This document shows, piece after piece, positions 16,945-24,976 of a stretch of DNA of 64,000 nucleotides. A program made the position numbers and the translations under genes. Below the pieces are notes generated by a model. It was not told the origin of the DNA. It saw only the letters and a program-made list of their open reading frames with translations, and did not search any database. The first letter of the stretch is position 1; each line of letters starts with the position of its first letter. The DNA comes from Actinoallomurus soli (GTDB lineage Bacteria > Actinomycetota > Actinomycetes > Streptosporangiales > Streptosporangiaceae): the NCBI RefSeq assembly GCF_024055715.1, contig NZ_JAMXMV010000003.1, positions 496,001-560,000 of the forward strand, given 5' to 3'.

Positions 16945-18381
16945 CTATCCGTGCTTGGCGGCCTCGTACTTGTCGATGGCCAGCCCGAGCTGCGCGTACT
17001 TCTCGCTGTAGGCGACCGGGTGGGCGCCCGGAGCGGTCGGCGGGCGGTTCGGGTCGATGTACTGGTTCCCCAGGTTCGAGAACACCACGATGATGTAGTT
17101 GCGTCCCTGCTTACCCGGAAGCGACCGTACGATGCCGGCGTCGCTGCCCGAGTTGGAGACCAGGCCGGTCTTGTGGGCGAACGTCACCTCGGCCTGGGCG
17201 TTGCACGGCCGTACGTCGTGCTGGTAGGCGTCTCCGTCGACCGTCACGGTGCCGTCCGCGGCGATCCATCGGGACGGGACGAGCTGCGGGATGCCGGGCG
17301 CCGGGTAGTCCGCGCCGCACCAGTTCACCGTCGACAGGACGTCGTTCATGCCCTGCTCGGAGAGCTCCTTCTTGAAGAGCTCCCGCGAGGACCTGCTCAG
17401 CACGTCCCGGGTGACGGCCTTGCCGTTGGGCGCGGTCCACACCGTGCCGGGCGCGCCGTTGATGAGCGCGAGCAGCTTGGCGGTGTCCAGGGAGCTCATC
17501 GTGACCGGGTTGCTCCAGTGCCCGCCGTTGGCCGGGTTGGTCTCCTTGACCTGGAGCGTCTCCAGGCCCAGGTCCTGGAACGTCTGGTTCAGGTCGCCCA
17601 CCGCGTCGTGGTCCCACAGCATCTTCATCAGCGCGCACGAGGCCGCGTTCGACGACCAGGTGATCGACGCGTCGATGTAGTTGCGGATCGTGTCGCTGCT
17701 CGCGCCGCCGCACAGCGAGCTGATGCTGGTCGGGTTGTAGTCGTAGGTGTCGTCCAGGTTGACGACGCCCTTGTCGACGAGCCGGAGCACGCCGAAGTTG
17801 ATCATCAGCTTCAGGACCGAGGCCGGGTAGGGCAGCATGAAGTCGGTCGAGGCGTTCTCCCGGCCCGGGACCACGTCGATCGTGCCCTGACCGTGGTTGG
17901 TGTACCAGCCCGAGTCGTCCCACTGCCGCCAGCGCACGTCGCTGGTGTGGAAGTTCTTGTCGACCGGGATGACCTTGCCGTGCGGGTACTGCGGGCTCAT
18001 CAGCACCGTGCCCGACGACACCGGCCGGTTGTGCCGGTCCAGCTCGATGACGGTCGCGTCGAACTGCGGCTGCTGGGAGATCGGCTGCGCGTCCGTGGCG
18101 GCGGCGAGCAGCCGTGCCTGCTGCTGCGGGGTCTGCGCGTCCTTGTCGACGGAGTTCGCCCGCAGCGCGCGGGCCGCGGCGGCCGTCGTGACCGGATCGG
18201 TGTCGAGGACGTCCTGGAAGCGCAGGCCGTCCATCGTCTGCTGGAGCTTGTTCGCGATCTCGCTTACGGAGTCGTCCTTGTGCCTGACCGCCGCCTGGGC
18301 CGGCGCGAAGGTCGCCCCGAGCAACGCGCCGGCGGCGGCGAGGCATACGACGCTCCGCCCCCACATCCGAGATTTCAACAT
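16945..18381 (-). CDS. Secreted penicillin-binding/beta-lactamase-type serine hydrolase
   Basis: 478 residues from the ATG at 18381; an in-frame GTG lies two codons upstream. The signal peptide ends near FAPAQA. The acyl-serine motif is SVLK (about residue 187), a later SSNAAS segment fits the second (SxN) motif near 247, and HKTG near 405 is the third. This is class A beta-lactamase/PBP-like topology, but at ~450 mature residues it is much longer than a beta-lactamase (~270). A cell-wall D,D-peptidase or a related hydrolase is more likely than a resistance enzyme. No operon partner is evident. Confidence 0.85.
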   Translation of the reverse strand: MLKSRMWGRSVVCLAAAGALLGATFAPAQAAVRHKDDSVSEIANKLQQTMDGLRFQDVLDTDPVTTAAAARALRANSVDKDAQTPQQQARLLAAATDAQPISQQPQFDATVIELDRHNRPVSSGTVLMSPQYPHGKVIPVDKNFHTSDVRWRQWDDSGWYTNHGQGTIDVVPGRENASTDFMLPYPASVLKLMINFGVLRLVDKGVVNLDDTYDYNPTSISSLCGGASSDTIRNYIDASITWSSNAASCALMKMLWDHDAVGDLNQTFQDLGLETLQVKETNPANGGHWSNPVTMSSLDTAKLLALINGAPGTVWTAPNGKAVTRDVLSRSSRELFKKELSEQGMNDVLSTVNWCGADYPAPGIPQLVPSRWIAADGTVTVDGDAYQHDVRPCNAQAEVTFAHKTGLVSNSGSDAGIVRSLPGKQGRNYIIVVFSNLGNQYIDPNRPPTAPGAHPVAYSEKYAQLGLAIDKYEAAKHG

Positions 18382-18488
18382 GATCACGAACGTAGCTTCA
18401 AGATCGTTTCGGTGCGGCCCGAATCGCGGATTTCGACAATCTTGTTACGCCGGTCCCGGCGCGGCCTGCGACCGCGCCGGGACCGGGA

Positions 18489-19298
18489 TCAGGAGAACCA
18501 GCGGTGGGGATGCCGGGTCAGGCTGTAGCCGGCGACGCCCGCGACGGCGGCCAGCACCCCGCCGCCGATCGTCCACCACCAGCGGGTCGACGGCCAGGAG
18601 AACCAGCTCCTGGCGCGCTGCAGCGGCTTCGGAGCGGAGCTGACCGCCGAGGGCTCCACCGACGGCGCGGCGTCCGGGGCCAGCGTGGCGCCCGGGTTGA
18701 CCGCGGGAGACAGCGGGGCCTTCAGGTGGGCGCCCTGCGGCTCAGCGTTCCCGTGCTTCGCGCTGATCCGCAGCCGGACGTCGATCGGCAGGCCGAGGCC
18801 CTGTTCCGGCAGGTCGGTCGCCGACAGCCGTACGTAGTAGGTGCCCGGCAGCGGATCGCTGGACCAGGGCTCGGCCCAGGAACGGATCTGCCGCAGCGTG
18901 CACTGCAGCGCGACGTTGGCCGCGCCGGACTGCGCGGTCACGGTCTGCGGGCCCGCCGTGCACGCCTGACGCCGGCGCAGCCCGTCGAAGACGTCGACGT
19001 TCCAGGTCGCGGTGCCGAGCCGGGCCGAGTCGGTGGGCAGCGCGACCGTCACCGCGATCCGGTCGGTCTGCCCCGCCGCCGCGGCGAACGACCAGTACAG
19101 GTAGTCGCCGGTCGACGCGGACAGCCGTACGGACTGGCCGGGCTTCACGGTCGTGGCGGTGAGGAACGACGTCCCGGCGGTGCCGATCGTCGTCCGGGGC
19201 TTGGGCGAGGACTTTCCGCCGGCGAAGGCCGGTCCGGCGGTGGTCAGCGCGAGGGCGGCGATCGCGATCGGGAGGGACAGGAGCCTGGTGACGCGCAC
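18489..19298 (-). CDS. Secreted, membrane-tethered protein of unknown function, partner of the VWA protein
   Basis: 269 residues. Signal peptide to about PAFA, an extracytoplasmic beta-rich domain with two cysteines (QACTAG and LQCTLR) that resembles pre-peptidase C-terminal-like modules (PGQSVRLSASTGDYLYWSF), a Pro/Ala linker, and a C-terminal membrane helix (WWWTIGGGVLAAVAGVAGYS) with a short basic tail. It starts 3 bases after the VWA gene stop, so the two are cotranscribed. The exact family is not recognised. Confidence 0.78.
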   Translation of the reverse strand: MRVTRLLSLPIAIAALALTTAGPAFAGGKSSPKPRTTIGTAGTSFLTATTVKPGQSVRLSASTGDYLYWSFAAAAGQTDRIAVTVALPTDSARLGTATWNVDVFDGLRRRQACTAGPQTVTAQSGAANVALQCTLRQIRSWAEPWSSDPLPGTYYVRLSATDLPEQGLGLPIDVRLRISAKHGNAEPQGAHLKAPLSPAVNPGATLAPDAAPSVEPSAVSSAPKPLQRARSWFSWPSTRWWWTIGGGVLAAVAGVAGYSLTRHPHRWFS

Positions 19299-19300
19299 GG

Positions 19301-20596
19301 TCAGTTCTCCTTCCAGATGGCGATCCGCCAGCGGGCGAGCCAGCCGACGATGAGACCGGCGACCAGGCCGGCGACGGTGAGCACGACGAGCAGCAGCCAG
19401 CCGCGGCCGAGGTCCGGGCCGCTCGGCGCCGGCGAGGACGGCACGACGTCGACGGTCAGCTCCAGCGGCATGCCGGGGGTGGTCCGTACGCCGGGCGGCG
19501 CGGCGAAGGAGTTGCTCACGATCAGGCAGACGGTGCCCGAGGCGGACCCGGTCGTGCCCGCCGATGCGGACGCGCTCGGCTCCGGCGAGCCGTCCGGGCC
19601 CTGGGCGGACCAGCGCAGCCCGGTGGACAGGACGTCGGTGCGCCCGCTGCCCGCGTCCGTGCCACGGACGAGTTCCTGGCCGTCCTGGGACGTCGCCCGC
19701 AGCAGCACCCCGTAGTCAGGGTTCAGCGTACGGTCGAGCGCGACGCTCACGGAGGCGCGCAGCTCCTGCCCTGAGGTGACGGGAACGCGGTAGTAGCGGT
19801 GCTCGCCGAACCGCTCGCGGTCGGTGTACACACCCGGCGACAGCACCGGCGCGTTGGTGCACTGCGCGCCGCCCGCGACCTGCTGCGGGGTCCGCTGGTA
19901 CGTGCTGCCGGCCCGGTGCACGAGCTGGTTCAGCCGGCTCGTGAGCTGCTGCTGGTGCTGGACGGCGGTGTACGTGCCGCCGGTGGCGTCGGCGATGCAG
20001 GTGAGCTGCCGCCGCACCTTGTCGTCCAGGGTGAGGCCCAGGGTGTCGATGACGAGGTGGGTGCCCTGCGCGGCGAGCTCACGGGCGACGTCGCACGGGT
20101 CGGGCGGCGCGCAGGTGTCCTCGCCGTCGGTGATGAGGACGATCCGCCGGGTCGTCTCGCCGGTGCCCAGGTCCTTGGCCGCGGCGCGCAGGGCCAGGCC
20201 GATCGGGGTCCAGCCGGTGGGACGCAGGGTGGCGATCGCGGCCTTCGCCTCGACCTTGTTCACCTGGGCGACCGGGCTGATCTGCTCGGTGTCCCGGCAG
20301 CCGACGGTCTTGGGGCTGCCGGGGAAGCGGTAGCGCGAGCCGAGGACCCGGATGCCGAGCTGGGTCTCGCCCGGCAGGGCGTCGACCACGTCGTCGAAGG
20401 ACTGCTGGGCCACGGATATGCGGCTTCGCCCATCGATGTCCCGGGCTCGCATCGAGCCGCTGACGTCCAGGACGAGCTCGACCTTGGGCGGCTCCGTGGC
20501 TTTGGCCTTGGCGGCGCGGGCCGGGGGCGCGCCGAACATCGCCAGAGCGGCCAGCATGCACAGCAGGCCGGCCGCGGACCGTCGTCTGATGATCAC
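19301..20596 (-). CDS. VWA domain-containing secreted/membrane protein
   Basis: 431 residues. Signal peptide to about PPARA, then a von Willebrand factor A domain (~35-220) with the metal-binding motif LVLDVSGSMRARD and a later ITDGEDTC. After a ~150-residue second domain there is a C-terminal membrane helix (LLLVVLTVAGLVAGLIVGW) and a basic tail. VWA domains bind protein partners through a divalent cation. The cysteine-containing loop CAPPDPCDV near the MIDAS site is distinctive. It is the first gene of a two-gene unit with the tethered protein downstream. Confidence 0.9.
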   Translation of the reverse strand: MIIRRRSAAGLLCMLAALAMFGAPPARAAKAKATEPPKVELVLDVSGSMRARDIDGRSRISVAQQSFDDVVDALPGETQLGIRVLGSRYRFPGSPKTVGCRDTEQISPVAQVNKVEAKAAIATLRPTGWTPIGLALRAAAKDLGTGETTRRIVLITDGEDTCAPPDPCDVARELAAQGTHLVIDTLGLTLDDKVRRQLTCIADATGGTYTAVQHQQQLTSRLNQLVHRAGSTYQRTPQQVAGGAQCTNAPVLSPGVYTDRERFGEHRYYRVPVTSGQELRASVSVALDRTLNPDYGVLLRATSQDGQELVRGTDAGSGRTDVLSTGLRWSAQGPDGSPEPSASASAGTTGSASGTVCLIVSNSFAAPPGVRTTPGMPLELTVDVVPSSPAPSGPDLGRGWLLLVVLTVAGLVAGLIVGWLARWRIAIWKEN

Positions 20597-20677
20597 CCGA
20601 GGATCCTAATGATCACCAAACGGCGCGCTAAATCGGCGCGATCCGGACGGGAGGCCGACCGGTCGGAGGCCGAGTGG

Positions 20678-21646
20678 TCAGGAGCGCGACTCCGTGCCCT
20701 GCATGCCGTACCGCTCCTGGTCCGACGGGCGGGGCCCCTCGGGGCCGTCCCGGCCGACGCGGATCATCCGCGAGACGCGCACGATGCGGAACTTACGCCC
20801 CAGCACCACGAACTCCGGCCCTCTCATCGCCTCGATCTGCTCGGCGGCCGCGTTCCACTCGGCGATCTCCTCCGGCTCGGCCGGCTCGCCCTGGAACTCC
20901 AGCAGCCGCGGCAGCAGCTCGCTGAAGTACTTCGCCAGGTGCGTACGGGCCTGGTCGGGGCCGTCCGCGCCGGTGAGCGGGTCCCAGGAGTCTCCCTTGA
21001 TCTCCACCACGGTGAAGGTCGGCGGGAGCAGGACCACGCCGGGATGCGTACGGATCGCGTGCCGGGCCTCGAGCTCCACCGTCTCAGGAACGGTCCCGGG
21101 GATGGGCAGGTGGCCGACGAGGTTCAGCCGCAGCTGCGCCTCCCACTGCCCCACCGGCGTCCGCGGCTCGATGAGGTGGTCCTCCAGCAGCCGGACGTCG
21201 TCCGGAGGATCGGTGTCGGTGGGACGCGGCGGCTCCATCAGCCGCTGTCCGATCAGCGTGAACTTCTCGACCCTGATCACCCGGTAGCGGCGGTCGCCGA
21301 TCTCCCACTCGTCCTTGGGGAGCTGCCGGCCGTCCTCGGGGTCGAGCCGGTCGGCCGCCGCGCGCATCGCGCGGGCCGTCTCCGCGTCCTCCTCGTCCCG
21401 CGCTCCCCTGCGCAGGCTCGCGGCCAGGGAGTAGCGGGCGGTCTCCGGGTCGGACGCGCCGAGACAGCCGATGCGCCATTCGGTGCCCTTCTGCACGGCG
21501 TACCCGAAGTCGGGCGCTCCCGCCGGGAGGAGCTTGGTGAAGGTCCGGATGCGATCCCCGAGGTCCCGGTCCCGCATCGCGGCGACCGGCTCGAGGTCGG
21601 CGACCACGTTGATGTAGTCGTATCCCGGCATTAAAGGAAAGGACAT
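20678..21646 (-). CDS. DUF5954-like protein
   Basis: 322 residues from the ATG at 21646, chosen for the AAGGATGGGG ribosome site; upstream codons are not conserved-looking. Features: DEWEIGDRRYRVIRVEKFTL and MEPPRPTDTDPPDD, which I associate with DUF5954 proteins of streptomycetes, and a C-terminal FVVLGRKFRIVRVSRMIRVG that repeats the first motif, suggesting two related sub-domains. Soluble, no signal peptide. Function unknown. Not obviously in an operon. Confidence 0.7.
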   Translation of the reverse strand: MSFPLMPGYDYINVVADLEPVAAMRDRDLGDRIRTFTKLLPAGAPDFGYAVQKGTEWRIGCLGASDPETARYSLAASLRRGARDEEDAETARAMRAAADRLDPEDGRQLPKDEWEIGDRRYRVIRVEKFTLIGQRLMEPPRPTDTDPPDDVRLLEDHLIEPRTPVGQWEAQLRLNLVGHLPIPGTVPETVELEARHAIRTHPGVVLLPPTFTVVEIKGDSWDPLTGADGPDQARTHLAKYFSELLPRLLEFQGEPAEPEEIAEWNAAAEQIEAMRGPEFVVLGRKFRIVRVSRMIRVGRDGPEGPRPSDQERYGMQGTESRS

Positions 21647-21794
21647 GACCCCATCCTTACCCGGGACGTCCCGGGCGCGCATCGCTTTCGTGTGGATCCA
21701 CGAGAAAAGGCGGCCGGCCGCGAAGATCTCCCTGGTCAGCATGCCGAGAGCGACGCCGGAATTCCGATATTCAACGAATTCACGAGTTATGCCG

Positions 21795-22379
21795 TTAATG
21801 ATCGCAAAAAACGACGTCGGCGCGGTCCCAGGTCCTCTCGCGGGCGAGCAGTTCGGCCTCCTGCGCCGCCCAGCGGTCCCAGTGCGGCGCGTAGGTGTCG
21901 CCGTCGCGGTCGAGCGCCCGCCGACGGCGCGTCCGCTCGTCCGCCTCCAGCCAGACCAGCGCGCTCGCGTAGCCGGCGGCGCGGCGCGCTCCCGCTCCGA
22001 CGCCTTCGACGATGAGCAGTGCGGGCGGCGGGAGCTCGGCAGGGGCCCGCCAGCGCCCGCTCGTCCAGTCGTAGCGCGGGACGTACGCGGTGCGCCCGGC
22101 CGCCAGCGGGACGAGGACCTCCGAGACCAGCAGGTCGACCCCGCGCTGGAGGCCGTCCCAGCCGCCGTAGAGGTCCTCCAGGCTCACCACCGGCGCGTCC
22201 CACTCCCGGTGCAGCAGGGCGGCGAGCGTCGACTTGCCGGCGCCGGACCGCCCGTCGATCGCGAGGACGCGGGTACGACCGGCGCGCGCCGGGGCGGCGC
22301 GCAGCCGCGCACCGAGGTCCCGCACCCGCCGATCGGAGATCTCGCTCACCGGCCCTCCGTGCAGATCCGGAACGGTCAT
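21795..22379 (-). CDS. Uridine kinase-like P-loop NTPase
   Basis: 194 residues. The Walker A motif LAIDGRSGAGKST is near residue 40, followed by SLEDLYGGWDGL (substrate region) and LLIVEGVGAG (Walker B-like), as in small uridine/cytidine kinase-like proteins. The C-terminus ends at DVVFCDH. Substrate uncertain; AAA-type family kinases of unknown role are equally possible. It is divergent from a HAD phosphatase with an 80-base gap. Confidence 0.75.
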   Translation of the reverse strand: MTVPDLHGGPVSEISDRRVRDLGARLRAAPARAGRTRVLAIDGRSGAGKSTLAALLHREWDAPVVSLEDLYGGWDGLQRGVDLLVSEVLVPLAAGRTAYVPRYDWTSGRWRAPAELPPPALLIVEGVGAGARRAAGYASALVWLEADERTRRRRALDRDGDTYAPHWDRWAAQEAELLARERTWDRADVVFCDH

Positions 22380-22459
22380 GAGCAGCGATGCTAACCGGGG
22401 CCCCGCCGCCCGTTTATTCGCTCGTGCCGGGAGCAGGGCATCGGCCAGACTCGCGTTCC

Positions 22460-23101
22460 GTGTCCTTCCTTCACGTGTTCGACATGGACGGAACCCTCCT
22501 CGGGGGGACGACCGCCAGCCTGCAGATCGCCCGACGCCTCGGATCCGTGGCGGAGCTGGTCGAGCTGGAGGCGCGGTTCGCGGCCGGCGAGCTCGACACC
22601 CGGGGGTTCTCCACCGCGATCCACGGGCTCTGGCGGGAGCTGACGCCGGCGGTCGTCGCGGACGCCTTCGCCGCGAGCCCCTGGCTGGCCCGCATCGAGG
22701 ACGTCTGCGCGGACATCCGGGAGCGCGGGGAGCGGTCGGTGGTGATCACGATGTCGCCCGACTTCTTCGCCCGCCACCTCCTCGACCTGGGCTTCGACGA
22801 GGTGATCGCCTCGCGGTTCCCCGCCCTGCCGCTCCGCGAACCGCTCGATCCGGCGAACGTCCTCACCCCGGAGGACAAGGTCCGGATCGTGGACGAGCTG
22901 TGCGAGCGGTACGGCCTGTCGCACGCGCGGTGCGTCGCGTACGGCGACTCGATGTCCGACGCCCCGCTGTTCCGGCGGCTGACCAGGACCGTCGCGGTCA
23001 ACGCCGACCATCATCTGGCCGAGCTCGCCGCCCTCGACTACCGCGGCGACGACCTGCACGAGGCGTACGCCCTCGGCCGTACGCTCCTCGGCGGGAACTG
23101 A
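22460..23101 (+). CDS. HAD-family phosphatase (phosphoserine phosphatase-like, HAD-IB)
   Basis: 213 residues from the GTG at 22460, placed so that the catalytic motif FDMDGTLLGG falls close to the N-terminus; an upstream ATG at 22388 would add 24 unrelated residues. Other HAD motifs: VVITMSPDFF (motif II), a Lys in EDKVRIV, and YGDSMSDAPLF (motif IV). Magnesium-dependent phosphomonoesterase; the substrate may be phosphoserine or a related small phosphate. The next gene is convergent. Confidence 0.82.
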   Translation: MSFLHVFDMDGTLLGGTTASLQIARRLGSVAELVELEARFAAGELDTRGFSTAIHGLWRELTPAVVADAFAASPWLARIEDVCADIRERGERSVVITMSPDFFARHLLDLGFDEVIASRFPALPLREPLDPANVLTPEDKVRIVDELCERYGLSHARCVAYGDSMSDAPLFRRLTRTVAVNADHHLAELAALDYRGDDLHEAYALGRTLLGGN

Positions 23102-23105
23102 CGCA

Positions 23106-24848
23106 TCACGGGCGGGGGATGTTGCGGAGGTTGGAGCGGGCGAGCTGGACCATGCGGCCGACGCCGCCGCTGAGCACCAGCTTGCTGGTGGTCGTGGCGA
23201 AGCCGGCCAGCTGGCGGCCGGTGATGCGCGGCGGGATGGACAGCGCGTTGGGGTCGGTGACCACGTCCACCAGCGACGGGCCGGAGTGCGCGAGCCCCTC
23301 GCGGAGCGCGTCGCGTACGTCGCGCGGGTCCTCGACGCGGACGGCGTGCGCTCCGGCGGCCCGCGCGATCGCGGCGTAGTCGGTGTGCGGATAGGTCGTC
23401 GCATACGGCGGGAACCCGCCGACCATCATCTCCAGGTCGACCATGCCGAGGCTGGAGTTGTCGAACAGCACGACCGTCACCGGCAGGTCGTACTCCACCA
23501 GCGTGAGAAGGTCGCCCATCAGCATCGAGAAGCCGCCGTCCCCGGACATGCTGATCACCTGCCGGCCCGGGTGGAGCAGCTGCGCGCCGATGGCCTGGGG
23601 CATCGCGTTCGCCATGCTGCCATGGGTGAAACTGCCGATCATGCGACGGCGGCCGTTCGGGGACAGGTAGCGGGCCGCCCAGACGTTGCACATCCCGGTG
23701 TCGACCGTGAAGACCGCGTCGTCGGCCGCCTCCTCGTCCAGGATCGCGGCGACGTACTCGGGATGGATCGGCCGGTGGTGCTCGACGTCGCGGGTGTAGG
23801 CGGTGACGACGCCTTCGAGGGCGTCGGCGTGCTTCTTCAGCATCCGGTCCAGGAAGCGGCGGTCCGTCTTCTCCCGTACCCGCGGGATGAGCGCGCACAG
23901 CGTCTCGCGGACGTCACCCCAGACCGCCACGTCGAGGCGGGACCGGCGGCCCAGGTGCTCGGCCAGGATGTCGACCTGGGCGGTGCGCACGTCGTCGGGC
24001 AGGAAGGCCGTGTACGGGAAGTCGGTGCCCAGCAGGATCAGCAGGTCCGCCTCGTGCATCGCCTCGTACGCGGCGCCGTACCCGAGCAGCCCGGACATGC
24101 CGACGTCGAACGGGTTGTCGTACTGGATCCAGTCCTTGCCGCGCAGCGCGTGCCCGACCGGCGCCTTGACGCGCTCGGCGAACTCCATCACCTCGTCGTG
24201 GGCGCCCGCGGTCCCGCGCCCGCAGAACAGCGTGATCGCCTCGGCCTCGTCGACGAGCCGCGCCAGCTCGGCGATCTCCGCGTCGCCGGGCCGTACGGCG
24301 GGCCGTTCGGTGACCACGGCGACGTCGCCGTCCCGTGACGGGGCGTCCTGTCCGGCGACGTCGCCCGCGACGCTCACGACGGAGACGCCGGAACGCCCGA
24401 CGGCGTGCTGGATGGCGGTGGTGACGACGCGCGGCGTCTGCTCCGGCGTCGAGATCAGCTCGGAGTAGTGGCTGCACTCGGCGAACAGCCGGTCCGGATG
24501 GGTCTCCTGGAAGTACGCGGTGCCGATCTCGGCGCTGGGGATGTGCGCGGCCACCGCCACCACCGGCGCCATGCTGCGGTGCGCGTCGTACAGCCCGTTG
24601 ATCAGGTGGACGTGGCCCGGCCCGCTGCTGCCGGCGCACGCGGCCAGGTGCCCGGACAGCTGCGCCTCGGCGCCCGCGGCGAACGCCCCGGTCTCCTCGT
24701 GCCGCACCTTGACCCAGTCGATCGCGGCGTTGCGGCGTACGGCGTCGGTGACGGGGTTGAGCGCGTCCCCGACCACGCCGTAGAGCCGCCGGACGCCCGC
24801 GCGTACGAGCAGGTCGACGAGCTGTTCCGCGACCGTCCGCTTGGCCAT
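23106..24848 (-). CDS. poxB: Thiamine pyrophosphate-dependent pyruvate dehydrogenase/oxidase (PoxB-type)
   Basis: 580 residues from the ATG at 24848 with a GGGGGGA ribosome site; the open frame extends much further but the conserved protein begins MAKRTVAEQLVDLLVRAGV. The catalytic Glu lies in VRHEETGAF near residue 50. The TPP-binding motif GDGGFSMLMGDLLTL is near 445, with NNSSLGM-type residues after it. Pyruvate oxidases decarboxylate pyruvate to acetate with a quinone or oxygen as acceptor. The C-terminal ~40 residues probably include the membrane-interaction segment. Acetolactate synthase is the main alternative. Confidence 0.88.
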   Translation of the reverse strand: MAKRTVAEQLVDLLVRAGVRRLYGVVGDALNPVTDAVRRNAAIDWVKVRHEETGAFAAGAEAQLSGHLAACAGSSGPGHVHLINGLYDAHRSMAPVVAVAAHIPSAEIGTAYFQETHPDRLFAECSHYSELISTPEQTPRVVTTAIQHAVGRSGVSVVSVAGDVAGQDAPSRDGDVAVVTERPAVRPGDAEIAELARLVDEAEAITLFCGRGTAGAHDEVMEFAERVKAPVGHALRGKDWIQYDNPFDVGMSGLLGYGAAYEAMHEADLLILLGTDFPYTAFLPDDVRTAQVDILAEHLGRRSRLDVAVWGDVRETLCALIPRVREKTDRRFLDRMLKKHADALEGVVTAYTRDVEHHRPIHPEYVAAILDEEAADDAVFTVDTGMCNVWAARYLSPNGRRRMIGSFTHGSMANAMPQAIGAQLLHPGRQVISMSGDGGFSMLMGDLLTLVEYDLPVTVVLFDNSSLGMVDLEMMVGGFPPYATTYPHTDYAAIARAAGAHAVRVEDPRDVRDALREGLAHSGPSLVDVVTDPNALSIPPRITGRQLAGFATTTSKLVLSGGVGRMVQLARSNLRNIPRP

Positions 24849-24933
24849 CGCTCGGTCCCCCCGACTGGGCGGCGGCCCCGCCGGGATCCCGGGCCGGGTC
24901 GCCGTGGCCCTCGTACCACCCCTGCCCCGCCCG

Positions 24934-24966
24934 GCGGGGCCGCACACCGGCGGCGTGCGGCCCCGC
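24934..24966 (-). terminator. Hairpin terminator of the GH3 gene
   Basis: GCGGGGCCGCAC and GTGCGGCCCCGC form a perfect 12-base stem around a 9-base loop, 11 bases past the GH3 stop codon. Confidence 0.75.
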
Positions 24967-24976
24967 GAGCCCCCTC

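Noticed and set aside
16945-18381. Calling the secreted SVLK/KTG enzyme a beta-lactamase resistance gene
   Set aside because: It is far longer than class A beta-lactamases and no regulator is nearby; a wall peptidase is equally or more likely.
16951-18528. Plus-strand open frame opposite the serine hydrolase
   Set aside because: Antisense shadow; the minus strand has signal peptide, SVLK and HKTG motifs.
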